The notes below the pieces were generated by a model. The model did no database searches, was not told where the DNA came from, and saw nothing but the letters and a program-made list of their open reading frames with translations. Of a stretch of DNA of 64,000 bases, positions 33,252 through 42,647 are shown one piece after another. How positions within the stretch are numbered: the first letter of the stretch is position 1; each line of letters starts with the position of its first letter. Source of the stretch: Bacillus sp. AFS088145 (GTDB lineage Bacteria > Bacillota > Bacilli > Bacillales > Bacillaceae_G); the NCBI RefSeq assembly GCF_002564465.1, contig NZ_NUUX01000028.1, forward strand, positions 1 through 64,000, read 5' to 3'. Made by a program: the position numbers and the translations under genes.

Positions 33252-35413
33252 ACAAACTAACAGACTTTACAAAGATGCCATTTAATACAACATTTTCAGC
33301 ACCGAATATAGTACCTCCTAAACAGATGCAAGTTAATTATGATGATTGGAAAACTTTAGAACAAATAGATGTAAAACCATTATATGATTCAAATGATCTT
33401 AATCAGATTGAACATTTAGGTTACGTTTCTGGAATTGCTCCATTTTTACGTGGACCTTACCCTGCGATGTATATAAACAAGCCTTGGACAATACGTCAAT
33501 ACGCTGGTTTTTCAACTGCAGAAGAAAGTAATGCATTTTATCGAAGAAATTTAGCTGCTGGTCAAAAAGGTTTATCGATTGCGTTTGATTTAGCTACTCA
33601 CCGTGGATATGATTCAGATCATCCTCGTGTTGAAGGGGATGTTGGAAAAGCAGGGGTTGCAATTGATTCAATCCTTGATATGAAAATTTTATTTGATGGT
33701 ATTCCTTTAGATAAAATGTCAGTTTCAATGACAATGAATGGTGCAGTACTTCCTGTTTTAGCATTTTATATTGTTGCTGCAGAAGAACAAGGGGTACATC
33801 AATCACAACTTACAGGAACGATTCAAAACGATATTTTGAAAGAATATATGGTGAGAAATACTTATATTTACCCACCAGAAGCATCAATGCGTATTATCGC
33901 TGATATTTTTTCTTATACTTCACAACATATGCCAAAATTCAACAGCATCAGTATATCTGGTTACCATATGCAAGAAGCAGGAGCAACTGCAGATATCGAA
34001 TTAGGCTATACTTTGGCAAATGGATTGGAATATGTTCGAACAGGTTTAAAAGCGGGTATCGATATTGATTCGTTTGCTCCTCGTTTATCATTTTTCTGGG
34101 GAATTGGGATGAACTATTTCATGGAAATCGCAAAAATGAGAGCAGGGCGCATGCTTTGGGCTAAATTGATCAAATCATTTGATCCAAAGAAAGAAAAATC
34201 TATGGCGCTAAGAACGCATTCACAAACATCTGGTTGGAGTTTAACTGAACAAGATCCATTTAATAATGTGACTCGTACTTGTATTGAAGCGATGGCTGCT
34301 GTTTTAGGACATACTCAATCACTTCATACGAATGCTTTAGATGAAGCAATTGCATTACCAACTGATTTCTCTGCTCGTATAGCCCGTAATACGCAGCTTT
34401 ATCTACAAGAAGAAACTGGAATTTGTAATGTAGTGGACCCTTGGGGAGGCTCATATTACGTTGAATCGTTAACAAATGAATTAGTTCAAAAAGCTTGGGC
34501 ACATATTCAAGAGGTTGAATCATTAGGTGGAATGGCAAAAGCGATTGAAACTGGTTTACCAAAGATGAGAATCGAAGAAGCCGCAGCAAGACGTCAAGCT
34601 CACATCGATTCAGGTAAAGAGACAATTATTGGCGTTAATAAATATCGCCTTGAAAAAGAAGATCCATTAGATGTTTTAGAAGTTGACAATACTGCAGTTC
34701 GTGAAGCGCAAATTATGCGATTACAAGAGCTTCGAGCAACTAGAGATGAAGGAAAAGTTCAGGCAGCATTAGCTGCAATTACTGAGGCTACGGAGTCTGG
34801 GGAAGGTAATTTGTTAGCGCTTGCAATTGAGGCTGCTAGAGCTCGTGCAACATTAGGTGAAATTTCGGATGCTTATGAAAAAGTAGTAGGTAGACATAAA
34901 GCCGTTATTCGTTCAATTATGGGAGTTTATAGTGCGGAATACGGTGAAAAAGATGAAATAGAAATTGTGCGTAAAATGGCTGATGATTTTGAAGAGAAGG
35001 AAGGTCGTCGTCCTCGTATTATGATTGCTAAACTTGGACAAGACGGTCATGACCGTGGAGCGAAAGTAATCGCAACAGCATTTGCTGATTTAGGCTTTGA
35101 TGTAGATATCGGTCCTTTATTCCAAACACCAGCGGAAACGGCGCTTCAAGCAGTTGAAAATGATGTTCATGTGATCGGAATGAGCTCTTTAGCAGGAGGC
35201 CATAAAACGCTACTTCCACAATTGATGGAAGAGTTAAAAAAACTAGGTCGACAGGACATAGTTCTTGTTGCTGGAGGAGTAATACCAGCAGGGGATTATG
35301 AGTTTTTATTGAAGAACGGAGCGGCAGCAATCTTCGGACCAGGTACTGTTATCCCAGTTGCGGCACAAAAGGTTATTGAAGAAATTAATCGCCGACTTGA
35401 GGATACGATTTAA
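33248..35413 (+). CDS. mutB: Methylmalonyl-CoA mutase, large catalytic subunit
   Basis: 721 residues. The TIM-barrel half carries [28 protein letters not shown] (CoA channel) and [24 protein letters not shown]; the C-terminal B12 domain carries DGHDRG, whose His is the lower axial ligand of the cobalt, and [10 protein letters not shown]. It catalyses the radical carbon-skeleton rearrangement of (R)-methylmalonyl-CoA to succinyl-CoA. ATG 33248 overlaps the mutA stop; AAGGATGGAGGG is the ribosome site. The next gene is its chaperone GTPase. Confidence 0.96.
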   Translation: MNKLTDFTKMPFNTTFSAPNIVPPKQMQVNYDDWKTLEQIDVKPLYDSNDLNQIEHLGYVSGIAPFLRGPYPAMYINKPWTIRQYAGFSTAEESNAFYRRNLAAGQKGLSIAFDLATHRGYDSDHPRVEGDVGKAGVAIDSILDMKILFDGIPLDKMSVSMTMNGAVLPVLAFYIVAAEEQGVHQSQLTGTIQNDILKEYMVRNTYIYPPEASMRIIADIFSYTSQHMPKFNSISISGYHMQEAGATADIELGYTLANGLEYVRTGLKAGIDIDSFAPRLSFFWGIGMNYFMEIAKMRAGRMLWAKLIKSFDPKKEKSMALRTHSQTSGWSLTEQDPFNNVTRTCIEAMAAVLGHTQSLHTNALDEAIALPTDFSARIARNTQLYLQEETGICNVVDPWGGSYYVESLTNELVQKAWAHIQEVESLGGMAKAIETGLPKMRIEEAAARRQAHIDSGKETIIGVNKYRLEKEDPLDVLEVDNTAVREAQIMRLQELRATRDEGKVQAALAAITEATESGEGNLLALAIEAARARATLGEISDAYEKVVGRHKAVIRSIMGVYSAEYGEKDEIEIVRKMADDFEEKEGRRPRIMIAKLGQDGHDRGAKVIATAFADLGFDVDIGPLFQTPAETALQAVENDVHVIGMSSLAGGHKTLLPQLMEELKKLGRQDIVLVAGGVIPAGDYEFLLKNGAAAIFGPGTVIPVAAQKVIEEINRRLEDTI

Positions 35414-36433
35414 ATGGATCACGAAAACAAAAGAAAGAAAAAGCTATCAGAAGACGACTATGTAAATGGAGTACTTGAAGGCAATCGAACTATTTTAGCC
35501 CAAACAATTACCCTTATAGAAAGTAATTCGTCAGCACATATGAATTCTGCACAAAATGTGTTGACGAGGTTACTTCCTCATTCAGGTCGTTCGATCCGGA
35601 TTGGAATAACTGGGGTTCCAGGAGCCGGTAAAAGTAGTTTAATAGAAAGCTTTGGAACATATTTGTGTGAACAAGGACATAAAGTAGCCGTTTTAACAAT
35701 CGATCCAAGTAGCACAATTACAAAAGGTAGTATTTTAGGAGACAAAACAAGAATGGATTCACTTTCAAAGAATCCTAATGCATTTATTAGACCTTCTGCA
35801 TCAGGTGGTTCTCTTGGTGGGATTGCACGTAAAACAAGAGAATCAATGCTAGTTTGCGAAGCAGCAGGATATGACGTGATTTTAATCGAAACTGTCGGTG
35901 TTGGTCAAAGTGAAGTGCAGGTTCGTTCAATGGTAGATTTTTTTCTTTTAGTCATGCTAACTGGAGCAGGAGATGAGCTACAAGGAATTAAAAAAGGCAT
36001 CATGGAACTTGCAGATTCAATTGTCATCAATAAAGCCGATGGACAAAATAAATTAAAGGCCAAAGCGGCTAAGGCTGAATTTAACCGAATACTTCACTTA
36101 TTACAGCCTTCAACTCCAGGTTGGTCTAGTAAAGCATACACAGCTTCAGCGTTACTTGGTGAAGGTATTGAAGAAATATGGAATGAAATTAATGCTTTTA
36201 AAGATTTAACAACTGAGTCTGGCTATTTTTCTTTGCGACGTCAAAATCAAATGATTGATTGGATGTACAACATGGTTTTTGAACAGTTAAAACTAAGTTT
36301 TATGAATCATGAAAGTGTAAAACTAAATTTAAAAACGATTGAAAGCTCAATTGTAAATGGAGAATTAACAGCAACTTCAGCTGCAAACTATTTATTATCC
36401 ATTTTTGAAGGCAATCGGAAGGAGACATTGTAA
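35414..36433 (+). CDS. meaB: Mutase-associated GTPase MeaB (ArgK family)
   Basis: 339 residues of the G3E P-loop family. Walker A GVPGAGKSSLIE (about 66-77), TIDPSS and ESVGVGQSE-like IETVGVGQSEV for Mg and switch regions, and base-specificity NKADG. It gates cofactor delivery and protects methylmalonyl-CoA mutase from inactivation. ATG 35414 directly abuts the mutB stop. No separate ribosome site is needed if coupled. Confidence 0.95.
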   Translation: MDHENKRKKKLSEDDYVNGVLEGNRTILAQTITLIESNSSAHMNSAQNVLTRLLPHSGRSIRIGITGVPGAGKSSLIESFGTYLCEQGHKVAVLTIDPSSTITKGSILGDKTRMDSLSKNPNAFIRPSASGGSLGGIARKTRESMLVCEAAGYDVILIETVGVGQSEVQVRSMVDFFLLVMLTGAGDELQGIKKGIMELADSIVINKADGQNKLKAKAAKAEFNRILHLLQPSTPGWSSKAYTASALLGEGIEEIWNEINAFKDLTTESGYFSLRRQNQMIDWMYNMVFEQLKLSFMNHESVKLNLKTIESSIVNGELTATSAANYLLSIFEGNRKETL

Positions 36434-36870
36434 TGCATGAGACTAGTCCTAAAAAAATTAATCATATTGGAATTGCAGTAAGAGATTTAGAAACTTCTAT
36501 TCAATTGTATACGAATGTACTTGGCTTAAAACTTAAAGGAATTGAAACAGTTGAAAGTGAAAAAGTACGAGTAGCATTTATCGAAATCGGAGAAGTGAAA
36601 ATAGAGCTTTTAGAAGCAACTAGTCCAGAGAGCGCAATTGCAAAGTTTATTGAGAAAAAAGGCGAAGGAATTCACCATATTGCATTAGAAACAGAAAACT
36701 GTGAGAAACAGCTTGAGATTGTGAAAGAACACGGAATTAAACTAATAAATGAAGTTCCAAAAAAGGGTGCGCACGATAGCCTAGTTGCATTCCTTCATCC
36801 AAATTCAACGAATAAAGTATTGTTTGAGCTATGCCAACCATCATCTAGTGTTACTAAGAAAGGAAGTTGA
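36433..36870 (+). CDS. mce: Methylmalonyl-CoA epimerase
   Basis: 145 residues, glyoxalase/VOC fold with two beta-alpha repeats. Metal-binding HIGIAVRDLE, E in KIELLEATSPES, HHIALETEN and FLHPNSTNKVLFELCQ are in place. It converts (S)- to (R)-methylmalonyl-CoA, the form used by the mutase. ATG 36433 overlaps the meaB stop by one base; AAGGAGAC is the ribosome site. Confidence 0.94.
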   Translation: MHETSPKKINHIGIAVRDLETSIQLYTNVLGLKLKGIETVESEKVRVAFIEIGEVKIELLEATSPESAIAKFIEKKGEGIHHIALETENCEKQLEIVKEHGIKLINEVPKKGAHDSLVAFLHPNSTNKVLFELCQPSSSVTKKGS

Positions 36871-36878
36871 ATAAAGTT

Positions 36879-38429
36879 ATGACGACAGCGTATGAGAAAA
36901 TTAATGAATTAATGGATCGAAAGAGAGTCATTGAACTAGGCGGTGGAGACGAACGAATAGATTCACAGCATAATAGAGGGAAATTAACTGCTAGAGAACG
37001 TGTTAATCTATTATTAGATGAAGATACTTTTGTCGAATTAAATCCCTTTATTAAACATCGTGCTACGAATTTTGGAATGGATAAAATGGATAGTCCAGGT
37101 GAAGGTGTTGTCACAGGTTACGGTAAAGTACATGGACGTTTAATTTATGTTTTTGCACAAGATTTTACAGTATTTGGTGGAGCATTAGGTGAAATGCACG
37201 CTTTAAAAATTGCGAAAGTTATGGACTTAGCAGCAAAAGTGGGTGCTCCGATTATAGGGTTAAATGATTCTGGTGGTGCAAGAATACAAGAAGGAGTAGT
37301 TTCTTTAGACGGTTACGGTCATGTATTTTATCGCAATTCGATTTATTCTGGTGTTATACCACAAATTTCTGTCATAATGGGACCGTGTGCAGGAGGGGCA
37401 GTCTATTCACCAGCAATTACTGATTTTGTATTTATGGTTGAAAAGACGAGCCAAATGTTTATTACTGGTCCAAAAGTAATCGAGACTATAACTGGGGAAA
37501 AAATTACATCTGAAAATCTAGGAGGAGCAAAAGTTCATTCTTCGATTAGCGGTGTAGCACATTTCACTGAAGAATCAGAACCAGAAATATTAGAACAGGT
37601 ACGCAGATTAATCAGCTTCTTACCTCAAAATAATAACGAAAAACCAGAAGGTGTTCCTTTCTTTGAAAAAGATGATTGGAGAGAAGATCTAATTGACTTA
37701 GTTCCGATCGAATCTACGAAAGTTTATGATGTAAGAAAAGTGATTGAGCAAATTCTTGATAATGGAGATTTCATGGAAGTACAACCAAACTTTGCAAAGA
37801 ACATCGTTATAGGGTTTGGTCGCATTGATGGACAAAGTGTAGGAATCATAGCAAATCAACCAAAAGTAATGGCTGGTGGTCTTGACATTAATTCTTCTGA
37901 TAAACTTTCAAGATTTATCCGTTTCTGTGATTCATTTAATATTCCTTTAATTACATTTGAAGATGTTACCGGTTTCTTCCCAGGTGTAAACCAGGAGCAT
38001 GGTGGAATTATTCGTCACGGAGCTAAAATTTTATATGCATATTCAGAAGCGACAGTTCCAAAAATTACAGTAATCTTAAGAAAAGCATATGGCGGGGCAT
38101 ACGTAGCAATGAATTCGAAAGCAATTGGTGCAGATGTAGTATACGCTTGGCCAAATGCAGAAATCGCCGTAATGGGACCAGAAGGAGCAGCAAATATTAT
38201 CTTCGCAAAAGAAATTAATCAAAGTATCGATCCAATAGCAACTAGAGCTGAAAAAATTTCAGAATACAGAGAAATGTTTGCAAACCCATATGTTGCAGCT
38301 TCTCACGGCATGGTCGATGATGTTATTGATCCAAGAGAAACACGTAAAGTCTTAAAACAATCCTTAGAAATGTTAAGAACAAAAAGTGAAACACGACCTA
38401 AGAAAAAACATGGAAATATCCCGCTTTAA
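36879..38429 (+). CDS. Acyl-CoA carboxylase carboxyltransferase (propionyl-CoA type, beta subunit)
   Basis: 516 residues from ATG 36879; an earlier TTG at 36867 sits too close to the AAAGGAAG site. Both crotonase-like halves are complete: GGGDERIDSQHNRGKLTARERV, ARIQEGVVSLDGYG, GPCAGGAVYSPAITDF, FEDVTGFFPGVNQEHGGIIRHGAK and RKAYGGAYVAM. It transfers carboxyl from biotin to propionyl-CoA, making (S)-methylmalonyl-CoA. No biotin carboxylase or biotin carrier gene is next to it, so the alpha subunit must be elsewhere; a methylmalonyl-CoA decarboxylase role is the alternative. Same order (mce then carboxyltransferase) as yqjC-yqjD of B. subtilis. Confidence 0.92.
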   Translation: MTTAYEKINELMDRKRVIELGGGDERIDSQHNRGKLTARERVNLLLDEDTFVELNPFIKHRATNFGMDKMDSPGEGVVTGYGKVHGRLIYVFAQDFTVFGGALGEMHALKIAKVMDLAAKVGAPIIGLNDSGGARIQEGVVSLDGYGHVFYRNSIYSGVIPQISVIMGPCAGGAVYSPAITDFVFMVEKTSQMFITGPKVIETITGEKITSENLGGAKVHSSISGVAHFTEESEPEILEQVRRLISFLPQNNNEKPEGVPFFEKDDWREDLIDLVPIESTKVYDVRKVIEQILDNGDFMEVQPNFAKNIVIGFGRIDGQSVGIIANQPKVMAGGLDINSSDKLSRFIRFCDSFNIPLITFEDVTGFFPGVNQEHGGIIRHGAKILYAYSEATVPKITVILRKAYGGAYVAMNSKAIGADVVYAWPNAEIAVMGPEGAANIIFAKEINQSIDPIATRAEKISEYREMFANPYVAASHGMVDDVIDPRETRKVLKQSLEMLRTKSETRPKKKHGNIPL

Positions 38430-38448
38430 AAATTAAGTAATTGAGGAA

Positions 38449-38525
38449 TAGTTTAGTAATGGAAATCAACCTCACTAAACTTGAGAATGGCTAGATAAAT
38501 TAAAAGATTAGTATATCTAATCAGG
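38449..38525. repeat. Fragment of the 220-bp dispersed element
   Basis: TAGTAATGGAAATCAACCTCACTAAA resembles the GTAGTGGAAATCAACATCACT end of the copy at 38797-39020, and GATTAGTATATCTAATC resembles its following terminator. Probably an old partial copy serving the end of the mut operon. Confidence 0.5.
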
Positions 38526-38796
38526 TTATAATGTCAATCGTATATTAGGTGAATCTTATTGATAATATAATTCGGTTTTTATAATCTAATAATAATTTTA
38601 AATGGTAATATATTGGAGCGGTTTTATAAAATCAACAAACTCTAGTAATTGCTTATTCTTAAGAAGTTAAAAATATTTAAGAGCTAATTTTTAGAAAAAC
38701 AAGTTCAAACGATCATTATACTAAATTGATGTTTGACTTAATTTAAATATAAACTGATTAACAACTGTTATGCTACTCTAAGTAAAGGATATTAAA

Positions 38797-39020
38797 TTAG
38801 GTTTTTAGTGTAACCATTTTTTGGTTGTATAAGTTGATTGGAATGGAGGGGTGCTCGACTCCTATGGGATAAGCGGGAAGGCTGAGACCCCGCAGGCTTG
38901 CCGAGGAGGCTCAGATCTCGCCCCATGGAAAGCGAGCACACCGTAGTGGAAATCAACATCACTCTATTTCCTTTACGAAAATTTGGTAATGTAATTGGCA
39001 AGGTGTTTTTCAACAGAATG
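38797..39020. repeat. Dispersed intergenic element, full copy (about 220 bp)
   Basis: Contains AAGTTGATTGGAATGGAGGG, GCTCGACTCCTATGGGATAA, GCGGGAAGGCTGAGACCCCG, and ends near GTGGAAATCAACATCACTCT and GTGTTTTTCAACAG. The GC-rich centre is unlike the surrounding DNA and can fold. The sequence type is a familiar non-coding repeat of Bacillus genomes. Other copies: 42329-42425 (reverse, right end only) and 62073-62175 (internal deletion). 38526-38796 is AT-rich with nothing clear. Confidence 0.8.
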
Positions 39021-39058
39021 ACTAGATATACTTTAAGATTAGTATATCTAGTTTTTTT
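39021..39058 (+). terminator. Terminator-like hairpin next to the dispersed element
   Basis: CTAGATATAC and GTATATCTAG form a perfect 10-bp stem followed by seven T. Confidence 0.75.
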
Positions 39059-39103
39059 GTGAGAAAATGTTAAAAATTACAATTTAACAAATTAACCAGT
39101 CTA

Positions 39104-39132
39104 TTGACAAATAAAAATATTTATGTTATAAT
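39104..39132 (+). promoter_or_regulatory. Consensus SigA promoter
   Basis: TTGACA, 17 bp, TATAAT: a perfect match. It leaves an 80-nt leader with a hairpin TAATC-AGTAC-gata-GTACT...GATTA (39166-39197) before the MBL gene. Confidence 0.85.
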
Positions 39133-39218
39133 AATATATTTTAGTGTTGACTCGGTGAGCTGTAATCAGTACGATAGTACTTGGAAATGATTATACAATA
39201 TAGTTCGGGAGTGATTTT

Positions 39219-39965
39219 ATGATTGGTAAAAGTAAGATCCAAATGTTAAGCGTTACGATGAATACAAATGGTATGACGAATACAATTCATCCAACACTAA
39301 TTTGGGATGAAGAAGAAGTGGTATTAATTGATACAGGTTATCCAGGACAATTAAACGAATTTCAAAATTGCTTTGAAACTCTTGGAGTACCTTTTGAAAA
39401 ACTGAATAAAATACTGATTACTCATCAAGATATTGATCATATTGGAAGTCTTTCTGTGATCGTAGAAGAGTCTACTAACAAAATTGAAGTCTATGCGAGT
39501 GTAATAGAAAAACCTTATATTCAAGGCGAGAAGTTACTGATTAAAATCACCTCAGAAAAAATTGCAAAAGCTGTAGCGTCCTTACCAGCGGATGCAACAG
39601 ATGAATTTCGAAAAGCATTTAAAAACAGATTAGAAAACCCACCAAAAGGTAAAGTTAACCATATTGTTACCCCTGGAAATGATTTGGCAATTTGTGGTGG
39701 TATAACTGTTATTGACACTGCTGGACATACACCAGGTCATATAAGTTTTTATCATCAGGAGTCAAAAACATTAGTTGCAGGAGATGCATTAATGATTGAA
39801 AACGGCCAATTAAACCCTTCAAATCCACAATACACATATGATATTGAACAATCGATCAAATCACTTGAGGCTTTATTGTCATTTGATATTGAAAAAGTGA
39901 TTTGTTATCATGGTGGATTATTTGAGGGGAATGTAAAAGAAAGATTAAGTGAAATCATTCGATAA
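39219..39965 (+). CDS. MBL-fold metallo-hydrolase
   Basis: 248 residues. Metal-binding HQDIDHIGS (HxxDxDH-type), the middle His in HTPGHISFY, Asp in AGDALM and the late His in CYHGG show a complete dinuclear site of the metallo-beta-lactamase fold. Substrate unknown; family members include glyoxalase II-like and lactonase-like enzymes. ATG 39219 after GGGAGTGATTTT. Transcribed from a consensus promoter and followed at 34 bases by a phosphatase gene. Confidence 0.88.
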   Translation: MIGKSKIQMLSVTMNTNGMTNTIHPTLIWDEEEVVLIDTGYPGQLNEFQNCFETLGVPFEKLNKILITHQDIDHIGSLSVIVEESTNKIEVYASVIEKPYIQGEKLLIKITSEKIAKAVASLPADATDEFRKAFKNRLENPPKGKVNHIVTPGNDLAICGGITVIDTAGHTPGHISFYHQESKTLVAGDALMIENGQLNPSNPQYTYDIEQSIKSLEALLSFDIEKVICYHGGLFEGNVKERLSEIIR

Positions 39966-39998
39966 AAATAGTAAAAAATCGTTTTTGGAGGCAAAAAA

Positions 39999-40427
39999 AT
40001 GAGCAACAAGAATTATCAAGAATTAATAAAAGATCGTGTATTTTTCGGTGGGGCAGATGACGTTAAAGACATGATGGAAAACGAAAATGCCGATATTGTT
40101 TTTGATCTAAGAGTAAAAAATTATGAGGTTGACCCTCAAATTAACCGTGTACATAGTCCGATTGTTGATGATAAAAAAGAACAAGCAGAAACACTTAAAA
40201 GTGCGATTGACCATGTAGTAGAAGCTTATCAAAATGATCAAAAAGTGTATTTCCATTGTGGTGGTGGTAATACTCGCGCAGGTATAGTGGCAATTGGAGC
40301 ATTAATTGCACTAAACAAAGCTGAAACAATTGAAGAAGCTGAAGAAATAGCTAGATCAATACGTCCAACAATTAAATCGAATCCTGATATGAAGGAATCG
40401 TTAAAAAAGATATTTCCTAATGCTTAA
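39999..40427 (+). CDS. Dual-specificity-type protein phosphatase
   Basis: 142 residues with the cysteine phosphatase P-loop HCGGGNTRAG (C-x5-R, about residue 87) and a preceding Asp-containing loop (HSPIVDDKKE). ATG 39999 after TTTGGAGGCAAAAA. Co-transcribed with the MBL hydrolase. The physiological substrate cannot be told. Confidence 0.78.
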   Translation: MSNKNYQELIKDRVFFGGADDVKDMMENENADIVFDLRVKNYEVDPQINRVHSPIVDDKKEQAETLKSAIDHVVEAYQNDQKVYFHCGGGNTRAGIVAIGALIALNKAETIEEAEEIARSIRPTIKSNPDMKESLKKIFPNA

Positions 40428-40436
40428 ATAAAAATA

Positions 40437-40484
40437 AAAAAACGCTAATTATACAAATTCGTTTTGTATCATTTAGCGTTTTTT
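40437..40484. terminator. Bidirectional terminator
   Basis: AAAAAACGCTAA and TTTAGCGTTTTTT pair, with inner ATACAAA/TTTGTAT. It serves the phosphatase gene and the convergent lysR gene. Confidence 0.9.
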
Positions 40485-40485
40485 A

Positions 40486-41382
40486 TTAAGAAATACCATT
40501 TAAATGATCTTTTACACACTTTATGAATTCATTTTTGTCACTTGTATTTTCTTTCGAAATGGGAGATATTACCCAAAAGTCTTGATAAATATAATCTGTT
40601 TCTTTAATTGGGATTATTTTTAATTCGCCACTTAATATTTCAGGTAAATATCTTAAAGTTGTATTATGGACAAAAGTAAATACACGTCCTTCCTTAATAA
40701 TTTCAATAAGTGTCATCGTACGATTTGATTTAAGAACGACCTCATTTTTAAATTTCTTAGCTAATTGTAGAAAATTTTTATTAGAAAATGTATACATGAC
40801 AACTTTTTGATAAAGTAAATCTTCAGCTGTAACATAATCTAATTCATATAAAGGAGAATTTTTGCCTACTATAATGCACACATTTCCTTTACTTAAGAAT
40901 TCGAAATTAATATTATTTTCTTTTTCTAATTCGGCTTTTGAAGATACTACTAACGCTAAGTCATAGTCCTCTTTTGCTAAATTATTAAGAATCTGAGGTG
41001 TACCTTGCTCAATTAATTCAATCGTAGCGACATTGTTATTTTCAGAGTATTTTTTTAACACTTCGTGAATTGTATAAGTAAAAGTAGGTGCACATGCAAT
41101 TTTCATATGTTTGACTCTAGATTCCTTAAAATCCGAAAGCTGTTCTTTCAATTCTTTTAAATTATTTAAAATTTCAATTGACCTAGTTAATACTAACTCT
41201 CCCTCAAATGTTAAGGTAATTCCGCCTCTAGAACGATTAAATATATTTATTTCTAATTCTCTTTCAAGTTGACTAATGGCTTGACTAACCCCAGAAGGAG
41301 AAATATGCAATTTTTTCGCTGCCCTTGAAATCGACTTCTCATTTGCGATACTTACAACATACTCTAGTTGTTCAAAGTTCAT
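40486..41382 (-). CDS. LysR-family transcriptional regulator
   Basis: 298 residues. N-terminal winged HTH (FEQLEYVVSIANEKSISRAAKKLHISPSGVSQAISQLERELEINIFNR) and a C-terminal periplasmic-binding-like effector domain. ATG 41382 after AGGAGGTTAAT. The divergent LuxR-type gene (41613) is its likely target; a perfect inverted repeat lies between them at 41448-41470. Effector unknown. Confidence 0.92.
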   Translation of the reverse strand: MNFEQLEYVVSIANEKSISRAAKKLHISPSGVSQAISQLERELEINIFNRSRGGITLTFEGELVLTRSIEILNNLKELKEQLSDFKESRVKHMKIACAPTFTYTIHEVLKKYSENNNVATIELIEQGTPQILNNLAKEDYDLALVVSSKAELEKENNINFEFLSKGNVCIIVGKNSPLYELDYVTAEDLLYQKVVMYTFSNKNFLQLAKKFKNEVVLKSNRTMTLIEIIKEGRVFTFVHNTTLRYLPEILSGELKIIPIKETDYIYQDFWVISPISKENTSDKNEFIKCVKDHLNGIS

Positions 41383-41447
41383 ATTAACCTCCTAATATAA
41401 AAACTAACTTATCATACCAATAGTTTAATATATTTAAGTGCTTTACA

Positions 41448-41470
41448 TTGTTAAGTATTACTTAACAATA
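41448..41470. promoter_or_regulatory. Perfect inverted repeat between divergent regulators
   Basis: ATTGTTAAGT, three bases (ATT), ACTTAACAAT: 10-bp arms without mismatch. Likely the binding site of the LysR protein or of the LuxR-type protein. Confidence 0.65.
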
Positions 41471-41612
41471 GCTTAACATATCTGAAATATAATTTCTTCC
41501 TTAAACGATGTAAAATACTACTTAATTCCATATAATTTTATAGGATTAATAAGGATTAGGAAATGAAATATCAGTAACTGAATCTAGTTATTGTTGAAAG
41601 TTGGGAATAAAA

Positions 41613-42290
41613 ATGTATACTAACAATGAGTTTAATCACCACGAAAATAAAACATTTATTTTTGTTGAAAATACTCTTTTCGTATCTGGAATATGTACTA
41701 TTTTAATACATCATAATCTAGATGCTAGAAAAATAGATTTCCATGAAATAAATTCAAGCAATTTAAATGAATCATTTTTTATTTCTCATGTGAAAAATGA
41801 AGAGATGGAAGCAAAATCTCAGCTTTTAAAGTTAATTAATCAGAACATTAATATAGTCATCATTAAAAATAATATAGATTATAATGAAATTGCGAGTTTG
41901 ATGAAAATTGGGGTAAATGGAATTTGCTTAACTGACATTGATGAACAATATTTACTTCATATTGTAAGACAAATTCAAAATGGTCAATTCTTCTTAGATT
42001 CCCGATTAACAAATTTAATCATCAAAGAAAATACACGATTGCTTGAGAATGGAAAGAAAAAGAAAGAACTAGATTATGAAGCTATGAATAATCTTTTAAC
42101 AAAAAGAGAAATTGAAATTTTACAACTTTTAGCTCAAGGATATTCCAATATTCAAATCGGAGCTGAATTATTTATTTCGAGTAAAACTGTTAAAAATCAT
42201 GTTTCAAATATAATCCAAAAATTACAGGTATCTGATCGATTAAATGCTGTGATTTTTGCATTAAAAAATAATTGGATTTCGTTTGATTAA
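41613..42290 (+). CDS. LuxR-type regulator with degenerate receiver domain
   Basis: 225 residues from ATG 41613 (TTG 41601 is possible). The N-terminal 125 residues follow the receiver pattern (FVENTLFVSGI, IVIIKNNID, GVNGICLTDID) but the acidic pocket and the phospho-acceptor Asp are missing: Lys or Asn stand in those places. The C-terminal LuxR HTH is normal (LLTKREIEILQLLAQGYSNIQIGAELFISSKTVKNHVSNIIQKL). It is therefore probably an orphan, phosphorylation-independent regulator. No kinase gene is adjacent. Divergent from the LysR gene. Confidence 0.85.
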   Translation: MYTNNEFNHHENKTFIFVENTLFVSGICTILIHHNLDARKIDFHEINSSNLNESFFISHVKNEEMEAKSQLLKLINQNINIVIIKNNIDYNEIASLMKIGVNGICLTDIDEQYLLHIVRQIQNGQFFLDSRLTNLIIKENTRLLENGKKKKELDYEAMNNLLTKREIEILQLLAQGYSNIQIGAELFISSKTVKNHVSNIIQKLQVSDRLNAVIFALKNNWISFD

Positions 42291-42328
42291 AAAAAATTAC
42301 AATAATCTTATACATTAAAAGATCAGTG

Positions 42329-42425
42329 TCACGCTGTTGAAAAACACTCTAGTCAATTATAATTATCAAATTTTTGTAAAAGGAGTAGAGTGATGTTGAT
42401 TTCCATTACAATATGCTCGCTCTAA
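42329..42425 (-). repeat. Right-end fragment of the 220-bp element, inverted
   Basis: On the minus strand it matches 38935-39018 over about 90 bases (GCGAGCAT...GGAAATCAACATCACTCT...TTTTACAAAAATTTG...GTGTTTTTCAACAGCGTGAC). The left two thirds of the element are absent. 42426-42585 shows no feature. Confidence 0.75.
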
Positions 42426-42585
42426 AATTTAAAAAACAATTACGATCGTTTGTAGGTAAAATTAAAATTATTGAAACACTTTAACCTTTAAATCGTTAAT
42501 AAATATAAAAAAATGAATTTTAACATCAATTCTATTCCATTAAATTTTGTTTTCCCTATAGACTGTTTAATTATTCAAAACTCTG

Positions 42586-42622
42586 ACACTAATCTTTTAC
42601 ATAAAAGGATTAGTGTTTTTTT
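42586..42622 (+). terminator. Terminator, displaced from the LuxR-type gene
   Basis: ACACTAATC and GATTAGTGT stem followed by seven T. A weaker echo (TTAAAAGATCAGTGT) sits at 42316-42330, on the other side of the element fragment. Confidence 0.7.
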
Positions 42623-42647
42623 AGTTTAAAGTGCTTCAATAATGTCT

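Noticed and set aside
38792-39013. 73-codon frame inside the dispersed element
   Set aside because: The DNA is a known type of non-coding Bacillus repeat; the frame is broken in the other copies.
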